NCBI RefSeq assembly: GCF_013141865.1
Contig: NZ_RCST01000001.1
Span: 3,286,001 to 3,350,000, forward strand
DNA from: Methylomonas sp. ZR1
GTDB taxonomy: Bacteria > Pseudomonadota > Gammaproteobacteria > Methylococcales > Methylomonadaceae
Direction: 5' to 3'
DNA: 64,000 bases
In this document: piece after piece, positions 18,028 to 27,311 of the stretch
Layout: the number at the start of each line of letters is the position of its first letter
Position numbering within the stretch: position 1 is the stretch's first letter
The notes under the pieces: model-generated
The model's database searches: none
The model's input: only the letters and a program-made list of their open reading frames with translations
Told to the model about the DNA's origin: nothing
Made by a program: the position numbers and the translations under genes

Positions 18028-19401
18028 TCATTTCCACTTTTTAAGCAGCCCTTTTAACCCGGCAGGCTTGGCGGGCTCGACTGCGGCAACTGCTTCGGGA
18101 ATCGGCTCGGGTTCCGATGCTACCGGCTCAGGCGCAACGGCAGGCTCTGCCGATTTTTTACCGAATAAACCTTTCAGCTTACCGCCAACGCCGGCGGCCG
18201 GTTCTTTGATCGCTTCCGCGGCAGTTTCCGCGATTTCCACCACATTTTCCTTAAGTTCAGCGGCCGCCTCCACGACAGGTGCGGCGACCTCTTCCAACTC
18301 TTCCCGGATAGCCTCGGCAGCAACTTCTGTCTGTGTTCCCAGCTTTTGATCCAACTTGGCCATTTGCTGCATGGTGTTGTTCAACATTTGCTTGAACTTG
18401 CCGAAACCGCCGCTTTTTTCGGCCAATTTATCAACGGACGACTGTTTCGCCGGTGCCGGCTCGGCAACTACAGGTTTCGGATTATCTACAACCTGCGCAA
18501 TTTCACGCTCCACTGGCTTTGGCGGCTCTAAAGGCGCCTGAATCACAACAGGTTCAGCAACAACAGCCGGGGCGGGTTGAATGACGGCGGGCGCTTCGTT
18601 GATAACAACTTTTGTCTCCTGTTGAGATGCCGGCTGCGAGTAAGCAGGGGCTGGCGTCGCCGAATGTTTGGCTGAGTCGGTGTAACGCGCCAATTCGGCT
18701 TGATGTTTGGCTTGGGCCTCCGCCAGTAGTTTTTCCGCGTTGGCTTGTTCGCGCTCGCGCAGAATTTTTTGCTCTTCCACCGCCAATTCCAGTTTATTCA
18801 ACTGTTCGGTTTGCGATTCCAAACGTAATTGCAATGGCCCCAATAGCGCATCTTTTTCAGCAACTTTGGAAGTTTCCGCCCAAAGTGCCAGTTGCAGCTC
18901 GGTTTTGCCTTGTTGTTCGGCTTTAAAGCGCTCGGTAATTTGCGCGGTGAGCGCGAAATATCGGGGCCACAGATCGGTCGATTGCAGATCGTTGGCCGCC
19001 GGTAAGGCCGGCTCGGTCAATTCGAAACTGGTAGCCAAGGTTTTGATGCTGTCGATCACCTGCCGATTTGCCTGTACCAATTTTTCTTCCAGACCGGCTG
19101 CCCGTTGCGCTTCGTTATCGGCAACAGTTTTGGCAGCCTCCAACTGCTCGGTATTGGCAGTCAATTGCTCTTGCAAGGCTTGCTGTTGCTGTTGCGCCGC
19201 CTCGAAATCAGTTTGTAAGGCAAGGCGCGCTTTTAAATTGATGGCATTGGTTTTCTTTAAAAAATAAATCCTGATGCTGTAAAACATCGCCGTCAGCAAC
19301 CACACGGCAAGCGCTAACGCACCGGCATATTCCTGGTTTTCCAGCGTAATCCGATACCAATCCGACAGTATGCTTTGAATCATGGGCAAATAAGCTTCCA
19401 T
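18028..19401 (-). CDS. Membrane-anchored coiled-coil protein of unknown function
   Basis: This 457-residue protein has one N-terminal membrane helix (about 26-48, AGALALAVWLLTAMFYSIRIYF). A long Gln/Glu/Ala coiled coil follows (about 55-240), including a run of glutamines near 72. A Pro/Ala/Val-rich linker (about 245-325) precedes a C-terminal part with amphipathic Ala/Glu helices. That part carries a repeated short motif: GKLKGLFGKK near 405 and GLKGLLKKWK at the very end. Such basic amphipathic motifs often bind membranes or a partner. It has no enzymatic motif. It stands alone between an IS remnant and a 660-base gap. I do not recognise the family. Confidence 0.6.
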   Translation of the reverse strand: MEAYLPMIQSILSDWYRITLENQEYAGALALAVWLLTAMFYSIRIYFLKKTNAINLKARLALQTDFEAAQQQQQALQEQLTANTEQLEAAKTVADNEAQRAAGLEEKLVQANRQVIDSIKTLATSFELTEPALPAANDLQSTDLWPRYFALTAQITERFKAEQQGKTELQLALWAETSKVAEKDALLGPLQLRLESQTEQLNKLELAVEEQKILREREQANAEKLLAEAQAKHQAELARYTDSAKHSATPAPAYSQPASQQETKVVINEAPAVIQPAPAVVAEPVVIQAPLEPPKPVEREIAQVVDNPKPVVAEPAPAKQSSVDKLAEKSGGFGKFKQMLNNTMQQMAKLDQKLGTQTEVAAEAIREELEEVAAPVVEAAAELKENVVEIAETAAEAIKEPAAGVGGKLKGLFGKKSAEPAVAPEPVASEPEPIPEAVAAVEPAKPAGLKGLLKKWK

Positions 19402-20061
19402 AAATAATCCTGGCTAATATAGTTTTTATAATAATGACGTAGGTTTCCGACCCGGAACAGCAGATAGCTAAGCTGAGACAGACGAAAGCCAGTATATCAG
19501 TTTGACTCCGCAACTTTACCGTAAGCTGCTGGAATAGGACAGAAAAACGCCCACCCAAAAACGGCTGCACAGCGTCTGCAACGGTGGCCGGCAGCCTCGG
19601 CAAATTCAAAATGGATTGTTTACGTGCGGGCTGTATCTTATATAGATTCCCGGTTCGGCTTGCCCTGAGGCATCAAGTTTTCTGTTTGACGTGTGTGGTT
19701 CTTTTCGACTGGCGCTAATTCAACAGCTCAAGCCTGCTCGGTCTGGCTTTAGAGGAACGGGGAAAGTAAAGGCTTAACGACGAGCCGCGACGTAATGACT
19801 TTCAGAAGAGGGAAGTTTCCGGGAATAACCTAGCAGGGTTTAAACACCGCCGACACGCCCGCACGGCAACTGCAGCATGACTTAGGGCTGTTTTCACGCT
19901 GTGGCCTGGCATCGGTAACGACACTAGCGGTTTACTCCAATCCGGCAGCCGCGCCGCCCAGATTTAATAGATCGCCAGCGCAAACCGGGCTTTTTTTTGC
20001 GATAAAGTTGCCCTGCAAACCGCTTAGTATCTGAAACTGGGCATGATCGCGCGCCGATACT
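19402..20061. other. Large intergenic stretch without a recognisable gene
   Basis: These 660 bases lie upstream of the coiled-coil gene and downstream of the acyltransferase gene. The minus-strand frame that extends from the coiled-coil start to 19609 is not coding-like. A T-run near 19989-19996 follows a weak, imperfect hairpin. The promoter of the coiled-coil gene presumably lies at 19402-19500. I see no gene, tRNA or repeat. Confidence 0.5.
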
Positions 20062-20811
20062 TTAAGCTCTTTGCCGCTTAGCCACCGATTGCTCTAGCAG
20101 TTCTGAATATTTGCGGTAATCCAACTGATAGTCTTTTTGCCACAAAGGATTGGCAAGAATATGCTCAACATCCAATGCATAAGGAATACGCTGACCGCGA
20201 TGGTCGCAGGCGCCGCCTACCTGTTGCATTTCAAACCCCTCTTTCTTAACCGCGTAAGCCAAAGACGGCGTTACCAATATGTACCACTGTTTAATATCGT
20301 TCCGCGCCGAGTAGACAACCGCCGCCCGATACAAACCCCACATAATGCTGCGAGTCTGATTTTTAATGGTATGCAGATAACGGATGTTACCGCTGTCCTT
20401 GGCAACTTGTTCAGCGTCTTGCTCCTGTTGCGGGAAAGCCCTCGGGGCAAAGCGTCTGGCTTCTCTCAATACGCAGAGGCGGGATATTTCTATGGATTGT
20501 TGGTATTGTTGAGGGGTTATAGGCTGGTCGGGAACGCACTTGGCTTCGAAAGGGAAAACGGCTTGGTTCTGATAAACCAAGCGTAACGCGCCCAGCCACT
20601 GCCCGGTGTATCGGTGCCGAACCATGAAATGCACGGAATGGCGGTCCCATTCGTCAAACTCCATTTGTTCCGGAAAATTTTCTTTGTCCTCATAACCCAT
20701 TTCGTCGCAATAGACTTGGTATCTGAGATTGTAATGAATGCGTTTGCTTTCAGGCGTGTCAGCTAAAAAAACCTCAAAACAACTATCAAATGAATGCTTT
20801 TCAGAAATCAA
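20062..20811 (-). CDS. PEP-CTERM/exosortase system-associated acyltransferase
   Basis: This 249-residue GNAT-like protein opens with FDSCFEVFLADTPESKRIHY and contains RYQVYCDEMGYE, GALRLV and EISRLCVLREARR. This is the pattern of the acyltransferase family that co-occurs with exosortase/PEP-CTERM systems and is related to autoinducer synthases. The best start is TTG at 20811, with GGAG seven bases upstream; no ATG fits in frame. It probably N-acylates an amino acid or other small molecule. It lies beside the EPS operon on the same strand, separated from it by a terminator at 21017-21031. A PEP-CTERM substrate is at 8044-8817. The exosortase itself is outside the window. Confidence 0.8.
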   Translation of the reverse strand: MISEKHSFDSCFEVFLADTPESKRIHYNLRYQVYCDEMGYEDKENFPEQMEFDEWDRHSVHFMVRHRYTGQWLGALRLVYQNQAVFPFEAKCVPDQPITPQQYQQSIEISRLCVLREARRFAPRAFPQQEQDAEQVAKDSGNIRYLHTIKNQTRSIMWGLYRAAVVYSARNDIKQWYILVTPSLAYAVKKEGFEMQQVGGACDHRGQRIPYALDVEHILANPLWQKDYQLDYRKYSELLEQSVAKRQRA

Positions 20812-21184
20812 GATGAAACTCCATAACGTAATTAATCAAATTCCCTAAACATCCGGGCACTACTCTTCAAACTCAAAGAATTGATAACAACTGTTGCTGT
20901 TATCCCCGCTCTATCGGTGAAAGACCCTGTCGGTCTTTTGCAAATCCAACCTTGTATTTTTTCCGAATTTTTGCTGAACCATACCGGCGCGACGCCTACG
21001 TACAATTAACAAAAAAACCGGTTCTGACCGGAAAAACACAATGTTGGTTAGGAATCTACAGAGTCAAGATGAAGAAAAACTGTAATTTAGATTAGGATAA
21101 GATGAAGATTGGATTAATTTTAGAACCAGTTTTGCCGTTATTCCGCGAAAATACTGGCTTAATCGCTGCCAGGAAATTATCGAA
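20812..21184. other. Region between the acyltransferase gene and the end of the EPS operon
   Basis: These 373 bases hold the EPS operon terminator (21017-21031) and a second terminator-like stem AAAGACC/GGTCTTT at 20920-20938. They also hold a dyad GATAACA-N8-TGTTATC at 20883-20904, which lies about 72-93 bases upstream of the TTG start and could be a repressor or activator site for the acyltransferase gene. No coding sequence is visible. Confidence 0.5.
21017..21031 (-). terminator. Intrinsic terminator of the EPS operon
   Basis: A short G+C stem (CCGGT / ACCGG, loop TCTG) is flanked by an A-run at 21011-21017 on the plus strand, which is a seven-T run 3' of the stem on the minus strand. 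A shorter A-run on the other side could make it bidirectional. It follows the last EPS gene by about 150 bases. Confidence 0.65.
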
Positions 21185-22138
21185 TTACGATCTGCCGTTA
21201 AGGCTATTTTCAGAAATAGCGCCCGCCCAATAAGCTTTATGCAAACTAAAGCGTCTGTTCAAGCTCTGCGGCATTCTAGCGTGCATTCCCCCGCCCATTT
21301 TATAGCCCAGCCATTTCAGACCGGTGCGCAAACAGGCCGACGGCAGCAGCCAAGGCGCATTTTTCAATAGATACTTCAGCTCCGACACGACAAAACGCCA
21401 GCCTTCGCCGGAAGCACCGCCAAAGGTCTGCTGCAACCAAGGCGTATGGGCGTGAAAAACGCCAATATCGAAATAGCGCTTAAATTCGTCGACAAATCCG
21501 TAATCGTGCGAATGAAACACAGCGGCATCGCCGCAATAAGCCACTTTCCAGCCGTTTAGCAACATCTTGCCGACCACAAAAGTATCTTCGTTCATGATGG
21601 TATTCAGCGGAAACCCGCCAACGCCCATTAATGCACTACGCCGATACGCAGCAAACGAATTGGAAATAAACGCCGTCTTGATGCCGAATTGCACCTTATC
21701 TTGCAAACTGCGCACCTGACTTTGCGGCGGATAATTGAATAAACGGGCATGCGCGCCGATCGGCCCGGCATTGCGGTGCGGCAATTGCCTGCCGTAAGCA
21801 GCGCCGACGCTGTCGTCTGTAAACGCTGCCAGTAATTTTTCGATGGCATCGGGGGCCGCCAGCAAGGCATCCTGAGTCAAAAACACCAGAATATCGGCAT
21901 CCGCCAACCAATTCACGCCTAGTTGTCGGGTGCCGCCATGATTAAACTCGGACTTGGCTATCACTTGCACGTCAAAACCTGCGTCGCGGGCCAAAACCAC
22001 CGTATTGTCATCAGACGAGGAATCTACCAACAGCCGATAATCCGGCTTCACGGTTTGTGCGGCAAAAGCTTGTAACCACGATTCCCAAAGCTCGCCGGCA
22101 TTCAGAGTCGGCACGATCAGACCCACTTTTTTATTCAT
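21185..22138 (-). CDS. Family 2 glycosyltransferase (rhamnosyltransferase-like)
   Basis: This 317-residue GT-A type protein starts VGLIVPTLNAGELW, then LLVDSSSDDNT (nucleotide-sugar binding) and LVFLTQDALLA in the place of the DxD region. MNEDTFVVGKMLLNGWKVAY is typical of rhamnosyl and related GT2 enzymes. It adds a sugar to the lipid-linked EPS repeat unit on the cytoplasmic face of the inner membrane. It is the last gene of the EPS operon and overlaps the upstream glycosyltransferase gene by 8 bases. The donor and acceptor cannot be told. Confidence 0.85.
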   Translation of the reverse strand: MNKKVGLIVPTLNAGELWESWLQAFAAQTVKPDYRLLVDSSSDDNTVVLARDAGFDVQVIAKSEFNHGGTRQLGVNWLADADILVFLTQDALLAAPDAIEKLLAAFTDDSVGAAYGRQLPHRNAGPIGAHARLFNYPPQSQVRSLQDKVQFGIKTAFISNSFAAYRRSALMGVGGFPLNTIMNEDTFVVGKMLLNGWKVAYCGDAAVFHSHDYGFVDEFKRYFDIGVFHAHTPWLQQTFGGASGEGWRFVVSELKYLLKNAPWLLPSACLRTGLKWLGYKMGGGMHARMPQSLNRRFSLHKAYWAGAISENSLNGRS

Positions 22139-23333
22139 AAGACGAACCTTCTATTAAGGACTGCGGCAATTTAACGTGATCGGCTTTTGTCATCACTTTC
22201 CAGACTTTATCGCCTAATTTAACCGGGTCCAGCTGCTGTTCGACATATTCACGGCTACGCAGCGCCATGTCTTGCCAAGTCGCTTGAGTCACCACTTGCG
22301 TTTGCCGCAACACCGCACAAACCGAAGCCTCATTGCGCTCGAACACCAAACCGGCGCCATACATTGCCAAATGATCCCAAGCCAAACCTTTCGCGACCAG
22401 CACCGGTCGACCGGCTGCCATGGCCTCCGCAACCACATTGCCAAAATTTTCGCGCATACCGCCCGTTTCCTCCAGGCCGGACGGCAACACCAGGAAATGA
22501 CTGTCGGCCAACAACTGCTTCACTTCGGCAACCGGCAAATAGCCTTTATAACTGATAGCACCGCCAGCCTGCGCCAGCAAAGCCTGAAATTCTTCAAAAT
22601 AAGCCCCATCGACACTGCGGCCGGCGACCACCAAACGGTCATTTGGCCGGCGCGTTTTTAACCAGGCCCGGATAAACGCATTGATGCCTTTTTCTTGCTG
22701 CACGTGCCCCAGAAAACACAATTGGGTGCCCTCGCCTTGCGGATAGCCGGCGACTTGAAACTCGCGACTGTCGATGCCGTTCGGCACCAATAAAACCTTG
22801 GCGTCCGGCCCCAAAACGTCGGTGACGCCCGCCGCTTCGGTATCGCTGGTGCAATGCACCGCAATGGCCCGGCGCAAGGTCGGAAAAGTCAACCACTTGT
22901 AAAACAACCATTTATGCGGCTTCTGCCGCCGAATCAGCGCCACATGTTCCGGCATCAAGCCACCGTGCACAGCCACCATGAATGGCCGGCGCAGCAATAC
23001 GCAAAACAGTGCCGCCAGCGTGGAAGGCCAAGTAGCAATGCCGTGGATATAGATCCGGGGTGCCTGCCAACAGAGCTTGAAAATCTTTGGAATGGCGCCC
23101 AATCCAAAGCCCCAGCGCCGAAACCCGTAACAGCGGTAAAGTCTGACATCGACTTGCTTGCCCAGCTTTACATCCTCGGCGCGCAAGCGACCGTCTATCG
23201 ACTCATCAGCAGCGACCAGCGCCATGCCGTGGCCGCGTTCCGACCAGGCTTTGGTCAATACGCCGCAGGTCACCGATACGCCGCCATAGCCTTTGGCCGG
23301 CGGCACATGCGTCGTGACAATACCTACATCCAT
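22131..23333 (-). CDS. Family 4-type glycosyltransferase
   Basis: This 400-residue GT-B fold enzyme starts at ATG 23333 after AGGAGAAATGAA. The N-terminal half has GIVTTHVPPAKGYGGVSV and MVAVHGGLMPEHV. The C-terminal half has FLGHVQQEKGINAFIRAW and the donor-site signature PSGLEETGGMRENFGNVVAE, which carries the E-x7-E pattern of GT4 retaining enzymes. It assembles the EPS repeat unit at the inner membrane. It overlaps the following gene and lies 22 bases after the preceding one. Confidence 0.85.
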   Translation of the reverse strand: MDVGIVTTHVPPAKGYGGVSVTCGVLTKAWSERGHGMALVAADESIDGRLRAEDVKLGKQVDVRLYRCYGFRRWGFGLGAIPKIFKLCWQAPRIYIHGIATWPSTLAALFCVLLRRPFMVAVHGGLMPEHVALIRRQKPHKWLFYKWLTFPTLRRAIAVHCTSDTEAAGVTDVLGPDAKVLLVPNGIDSREFQVAGYPQGEGTQLCFLGHVQQEKGINAFIRAWLKTRRPNDRLVVAGRSVDGAYFEEFQALLAQAGGAISYKGYLPVAEVKQLLADSHFLVLPSGLEETGGMRENFGNVVAEAMAAGRPVLVAKGLAWDHLAMYGAGLVFERNEASVCAVLRQTQVVTQATWQDMALRSREYVEQQLDPVKLGDKVWKVMTKADHVKLPQSLIEGSSYE

Positions 23334-23355
23334 TTCATTTCTCCTGAAACAGTCT

Positions 23356-24225
23356 TTAAATACATTTTTCCGATTTGCCGTAGGTCAAAAACCCGCGCCA
23401 GATCCCGACCAAGTTGTAAAACGAATACGCCAGTTTTTGCGGATTGAAGGTGACCAGCGCCAAGGCCATTTTTAACAGTGGCGCGACCATCATCTTGCGG
23501 ACGATGTAATACCAAATAAACACATCATGCTGATTGGTAAACTTGCGAATATAAGCGCCGATGCCGGTGGAATACATCAACATCCTGGCCGTGCCGAGTT
23601 TGTAATGATCCTTGTTAGCGTGAAAAATCTTGATCTCGGGCGTGTAAAACGCATTGCCGCCGGCGCGCAGCAAGCGGTACAGCAGCTCAAAACCTTCCGC
23701 CCCCGAATATTTTGAACCGATGCCAAAATCGTGATCCAAATGAAACTGCTGCCTGTCGACCCGTTGCAGATCAAAAAACTGGGTAAACTCCACGCCCATC
23801 ATCCGGAAGCGGTTGAAATAGCCGGCTTTGTGGCTATTCACGCCGATGCTGAACCGGGTGGCGGAAAAGTCGTAGGAACCGGCCACCAGAATGGCCATAT
23901 CTGCGCGCCGCTTAAATTCCGCGACCACTTTTTCCAACACATCCTGGTCATAGGCACAATCGTCGTCGGGAAAAGCGACGATGCGGCCTTGCGCCAAACC
24001 GATGCCGTAATCCCTGGCCCGGGCGTTGCCGGTGAAATCCACCTTGACGTGCTTGATGTCCATCAACGCTCGATAAGAGTCCAAAATAGCGTCGATCTTG
24101 CCGTCACGATTTTGATCGATAACAATCAGCTCGAAGTTTTTATAGGTCTGAAACAGCAGGGATTTCAAAAAATCCAAGACTTCCGCGTCCCTGCCCAAGG
24201 TTGCCAACACCAACGAAATTTTCAT
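23356..24225 (-). CDS. Family 2 glycosyltransferase
   Basis: This 289-residue GT-A enzyme has SLVLATLGRDAEVLDFLKSL, then LIVIDQNRDGKIDAIL, and the DxD-type metal site in IVAFPDDDCAYDQDVLEK. The C-terminal part has weak hydrophobic segments (MMVAPLLKMALALV) that may touch the membrane. Its start overlaps the end of the preceding gene by four bases (ATGA), showing translational coupling. Sugar specificity is unknown. Confidence 0.85.
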   Translation of the reverse strand: MKISLVLATLGRDAEVLDFLKSLLFQTYKNFELIVIDQNRDGKIDAILDSYRALMDIKHVKVDFTGNARARDYGIGLAQGRIVAFPDDDCAYDQDVLEKVVAEFKRRADMAILVAGSYDFSATRFSIGVNSHKAGYFNRFRMMGVEFTQFFDLQRVDRQQFHLDHDFGIGSKYSGAEGFELLYRLLRAGGNAFYTPEIKIFHANKDHYKLGTARMLMYSTGIGAYIRKFTNQHDVFIWYYIVRKMMVAPLLKMALALVTFNPQKLAYSFYNLVGIWRGFLTYGKSEKCI

Positions 24226-25013
24226 ACCGCACTCCTTGCCCAGTTACCGGCTTTTGCTTGCAAATAAATCGAGGCTTCATACCAGGTGAACATCAGCGCA
24301 AACTCCAACCCGGCCGCACCGTCCAAAAAGCCGCCACGTAACAAATAGTGATAACAGAACCTCGCCAGTATTCGCAGCCAGGAACGTCCCAGTAATACGC
24401 TTAAGCGGCCGCGCGTGGTCATCACCGCCCCGGCGGTGGGTTGCAATTGCACTTCCTGCGCAGCCTTACCGACGTGCTTGTGCATCCACTCGATAATTTC
24501 GCCGTGGTAAAAATAATGCTCGTAAGGAATATCGGAATAGCCGATGCGGCAGCTATCCAACACCGCTTCGCCATGCCCGGTGTGGTTGCGTACAAACCGG
24601 GTAGTCTCGCGGCGCACCAGTCGGGGGTGATAAATGGGATAACCGGGCGCATGGTTCAAGCGTTTGCCACGCAGATACAACACCGAAGGCACCATCAACA
24701 CGTCGATACTGTGAGTTTCGGATAATTTGGCTTCAAACCAGTCGTAAAAGGCCTGCGGATAAATTTCGTCGGCATCGACGAACAAAATCCACGGCGTGTC
24801 TATGCCGCATTGACGAATCGCGAAATTGCGTTGCTCTGCAAAACCCGGCCAGGGGTTACGATGAATCGCGCAGCCCCGCTCTTGGGCAATGGTCAGCGTG
24901 TTATCGGTACTGCCGGAGTCGACAATCGCGATGGGGTAGCGTTCGGGGATACCGGCCAAACAGCTCGGCAGATTGGCTTCCTCGTTTTGGGTCAGAATAA
25001 CGACGGTCAACAT
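24222..25013 (-). CDS. Family 2 glycosyltransferase (WaaE/KdtX-like)
   Basis: This 263-residue GT-A enzyme begins TVVILTQNEEANLPSCL and has AIVDSGSTDNT and the metal site LFVDADEIYP. HPRLVRRETTRFV and YEHYFYHGEIIEWMHKH follow, as in the WaaE/KdtX group of lipopolysaccharide and EPS beta-glucosyltransferases. It ends in a hydrophobic helix near the C-terminus. It sits inside the EPS operon, 3 bases after the methyltransferase gene. Confidence 0.85.
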   Translation of the reverse strand: MLTVVILTQNEEANLPSCLAGIPERYPIAIVDSGSTDNTLTIAQERGCAIHRNPWPGFAEQRNFAIRQCGIDTPWILFVDADEIYPQAFYDWFEAKLSETHSIDVLMVPSVLYLRGKRLNHAPGYPIYHPRLVRRETTRFVRNHTGHGEAVLDSCRIGYSDIPYEHYFYHGEIIEWMHKHVGKAAQEVQLQPTAGAVMTTRGRLSVLLGRSWLRILARFCYHYLLRGGFLDGAAGLEFALMFTWYEASIYLQAKAGNWARSAV

Positions 25014-25016
25014 GGC

Positions 25017-25961
25017 TTATTGCTTCACCGCGTACACGTTCAGGTAAATGCCCAAACCCAAGGTATCCATTAACGCCGCAAACGGTATCTGCGCATACTT
25101 AACCAAGGTGTCGGCCAGCTTGGCCAAGCTGCCGGTTAGACCCAAACGCCTGGATAGCGCGTTGTACTGAATCCGGGTGACTTGCTCGGTTTTAACCACG
25201 CGCAAGCCGTGACGCTCCAACAAACTTTTCAGACCTTTTTCGGTAAAGTAATTGACGTGTTCCGGCACCCACAGGCAGGCGTTTTCCTTGGTACCCAATA
25301 GCTTTACCAAAAACGACGCATAGTTGGGCACCGCGCAAGCCAGCACGCCGCCGCTCTCCAGCAGATCGGCCACTTTGGCAATAGTGCGGTCCGGTTCGAG
25401 TATGTGTTCCAGCACTTGCGACATCACTACCACGCCAAACGCCTGCTCGGGCTGATACTGCTCGAACATGATGGGCAAGGGCTCGTCACCGTTTAAATCC
25501 TGGAACACCCGGTTTTCATACTGGCCGGGATTGATGCTGACAGTGCGATAACCCAACAAGCGCAAGGCGCGGGTATAAAAACCAAACCCGGAACCAATGT
25601 CCAAAGCCCGGTGATTGCCGGATTTGTTCAACTGATCGGCTTGCAGCGCCATGCGCTTGGCATCGACGGTGCAATTAGGAAATGCAAGCTCCCGATCCAG
25701 CACTTCGTCCAGCGTAATCGCTTGCGTCAACGCCTGCCCGGAGTATTGATAGATGACTTGCAACCATTGCCGATGCGGCGGTTGATTCAAAAATCCGGTG
25801 CCGCAGCAGGCACAGCGGTAAATCCGGAAGGCTTTTCTGCTGGCGCTATCGGTATACAGATAGTCTTTTTCCCGCCAAAAACCGATTTTTTCCGCGCCGC
25901 AAGCCACGCAGGCGCGCAGCACTTCGCCATATATTTCTGTTGTCATTGTTGCGTATGTCAT
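25017..25961 (-). CDS. Class I SAM-dependent methyltransferase with N-terminal zinc-ribbon-like motif
   Basis: I choose ATG 25961; a GTG at 25979 and an ATG at 25946 are in frame. This gives 314 residues. The N-terminus has two Cys pairs (CVACGAEK and CACCGTGF) that could hold a structural zinc, as in methyltransferases acting on nucleotide sugars or glycans. The SAM-binding core is ALDIGSGFGFYTRALRLLGY, followed by VVVMSQVLEHILEPDRTIAK. It is coupled to the flippase and glycosyltransferase genes and probably O-methylates an EPS sugar. Confidence 0.8.
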   Translation of the reverse strand: MTYATMTTEIYGEVLRACVACGAEKIGFWREKDYLYTDSASRKAFRIYRCACCGTGFLNQPPHRQWLQVIYQYSGQALTQAITLDEVLDRELAFPNCTVDAKRMALQADQLNKSGNHRALDIGSGFGFYTRALRLLGYRTVSINPGQYENRVFQDLNGDEPLPIMFEQYQPEQAFGVVVMSQVLEHILEPDRTIAKVADLLESGGVLACAVPNYASFLVKLLGTKENACLWVPEHVNYFTEKGLKSLLERHGLRVVKTEQVTRIQYNALSRRLGLTGSLAKLADTLVKYAQIPFAALMDTLGLGIYLNVYAVKQ

Positions 25962-25981
25962 CGTGTTCACCGTTGTCACTT

Positions 25982-27301
25982 TTAAGCATCCGCCGCGAGC
26001 GGCTGTTGTCTCAATGTTTGAATCGTTCCAGGCTTGGCGCTGCTATCGGCTTGCCAAGGTTTTGCCAAGATTGCCAACACCACGGCTTCGATACCGAAAT
26101 AAACCGGATTGGCCCAGGCCGCGCCGGGCAATCCGTATTGGCTGACCAGAACGGGAATAGTCATCGCCGCCGCTACCGCACCGCACAGACGTCCTTTCAA
26201 CAAGGTTTTGGTACGCTTATGCGCCAGCAGCGGTTGCGCCAGCGCCGTACCCAAGGCATGCAAAGCACAGCCCAGCGCCATCGCCGGCATTAAATCCACC
26301 GCGGCGTGATAAGATTTTGCCAACACCATAGAAGCCACCCAATCCTTAGTCAGCAGTAAGAGCAACAAACCGAGGGCACCCAAGGCAGCGACACTGGTTA
26401 TCCAGACCCATAAAATCGAAAAGGCCTTTTGCAAGTGCTGTGCGGAGAAGGCTTGAAAATAGGCGGGCTGAAACGTACGCAGCAGCACCATCGCGCTGCG
26501 ATTAAAGGCCTCGTTGACGATCATATACGTTGCGGCATACAAGCCTACGTCCGCAGCGGTCAGCAAATAACCAATCACATAACGATCGCCCAGACCGTTG
26601 ATCCAGAAAATCAATTCCATCGGAATTAAAGGCAAGGCATAAACCCAGACTTCGCGGCGAAAAGACCGACTAGCGGTCGCTGGCATCCGCACGGCATTAC
26701 GGCGTTTAACCACGATCCAAACCAGATTGGATAGCAAGCTGGCCAGGATATAACCCAGCAACACCCATTCCGGATTGCCGCCCAGCCACCAGACCAGCGC
26801 TATCGCCAAAGCGGGTCTCAACACGCTGTCGCTGGTTTGCCAAAGACTAGCCAGGCGCTGTTTGCGCTCGCCTATCGCCAACTGTATGCCCAGTTCGCGT
26901 TGTACCGTAATAGCCAACAACACGCCGGTCAGCAAGAACAACACGCTGCTGACCTCGACAAAATAGCCGTAGGCAAAGCCACCCAGCACCAGTAAGCCAA
27001 TGGCTAACATGGTGGCTTGCAGCGTCAAACCGGCGACGGCAGCATGCAAACCACTACGCTGGCCAGCGGTTTCGCATTCCGGGACGATACGCATGCCGGC
27101 GCAGATAAACGGATACGAAAACACCGCCACACCCAGCGCGACAAAGCCGTTCAATAAGGCCACTTGGCCGTAAACCGCCGGGCTAACCAGTTCGGTCAAT
27201 AAGCGCGTACCCAGCAATAAGGCTAAGGCCGAGGCCGCCTGGCCGAACAAGGCCCAGAAGGCATCGCCAAATAATTTGCTCTGTTTCAATGCACCGAACA
27301 T
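25982..27301 (-). CDS. Polysaccharide flippase (Wzx/MOP family)
   Basis: This 439-residue protein has about 12-14 hydrophobic helices along its whole length. It begins SKLFGDAFWALFGQAASALALLLGTRLL and has FWINGLGDRYVIGYLLTAADVG, a typical Wzx/oligosaccharide-flippase segment. It would move undecaprenyl-diphosphate-linked repeat units across the inner membrane for Wzy polymerisation. Its neighbours Wzy, Wzc and Wza fit a complete Wzx/Wzy pathway. Confidence 0.85.
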   Translation of the reverse strand: MFGALKQSKLFGDAFWALFGQAASALALLLGTRLLTELVSPAVYGQVALLNGFVALGVAVFSYPFICAGMRIVPECETAGQRSGLHAAVAGLTLQATMLAIGLLVLGGFAYGYFVEVSSVLFLLTGVLLAITVQRELGIQLAIGERKQRLASLWQTSDSVLRPALAIALVWWLGGNPEWVLLGYILASLLSNLVWIVVKRRNAVRMPATASRSFRREVWVYALPLIPMELIFWINGLGDRYVIGYLLTAADVGLYAATYMIVNEAFNRSAMVLLRTFQPAYFQAFSAQHLQKAFSILWVWITSVAALGALGLLLLLLTKDWVASMVLAKSYHAAVDLMPAMALGCALHALGTALAQPLLAHKRTKTLLKGRLCGAVAAAMTIPVLVSQYGLPGAAWANPVYFGIEAVVLAILAKPWQADSSAKPGTIQTLRQQPLAADA

Positions 27302-27311
27302 CGCAGACTTC

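Noticed and set aside
19208..19609. 133-codon minus-strand frame upstream of the coiled-coil gene
   Set aside because: It overlaps the coiled-coil gene in another frame and has no domain or ribosome site.
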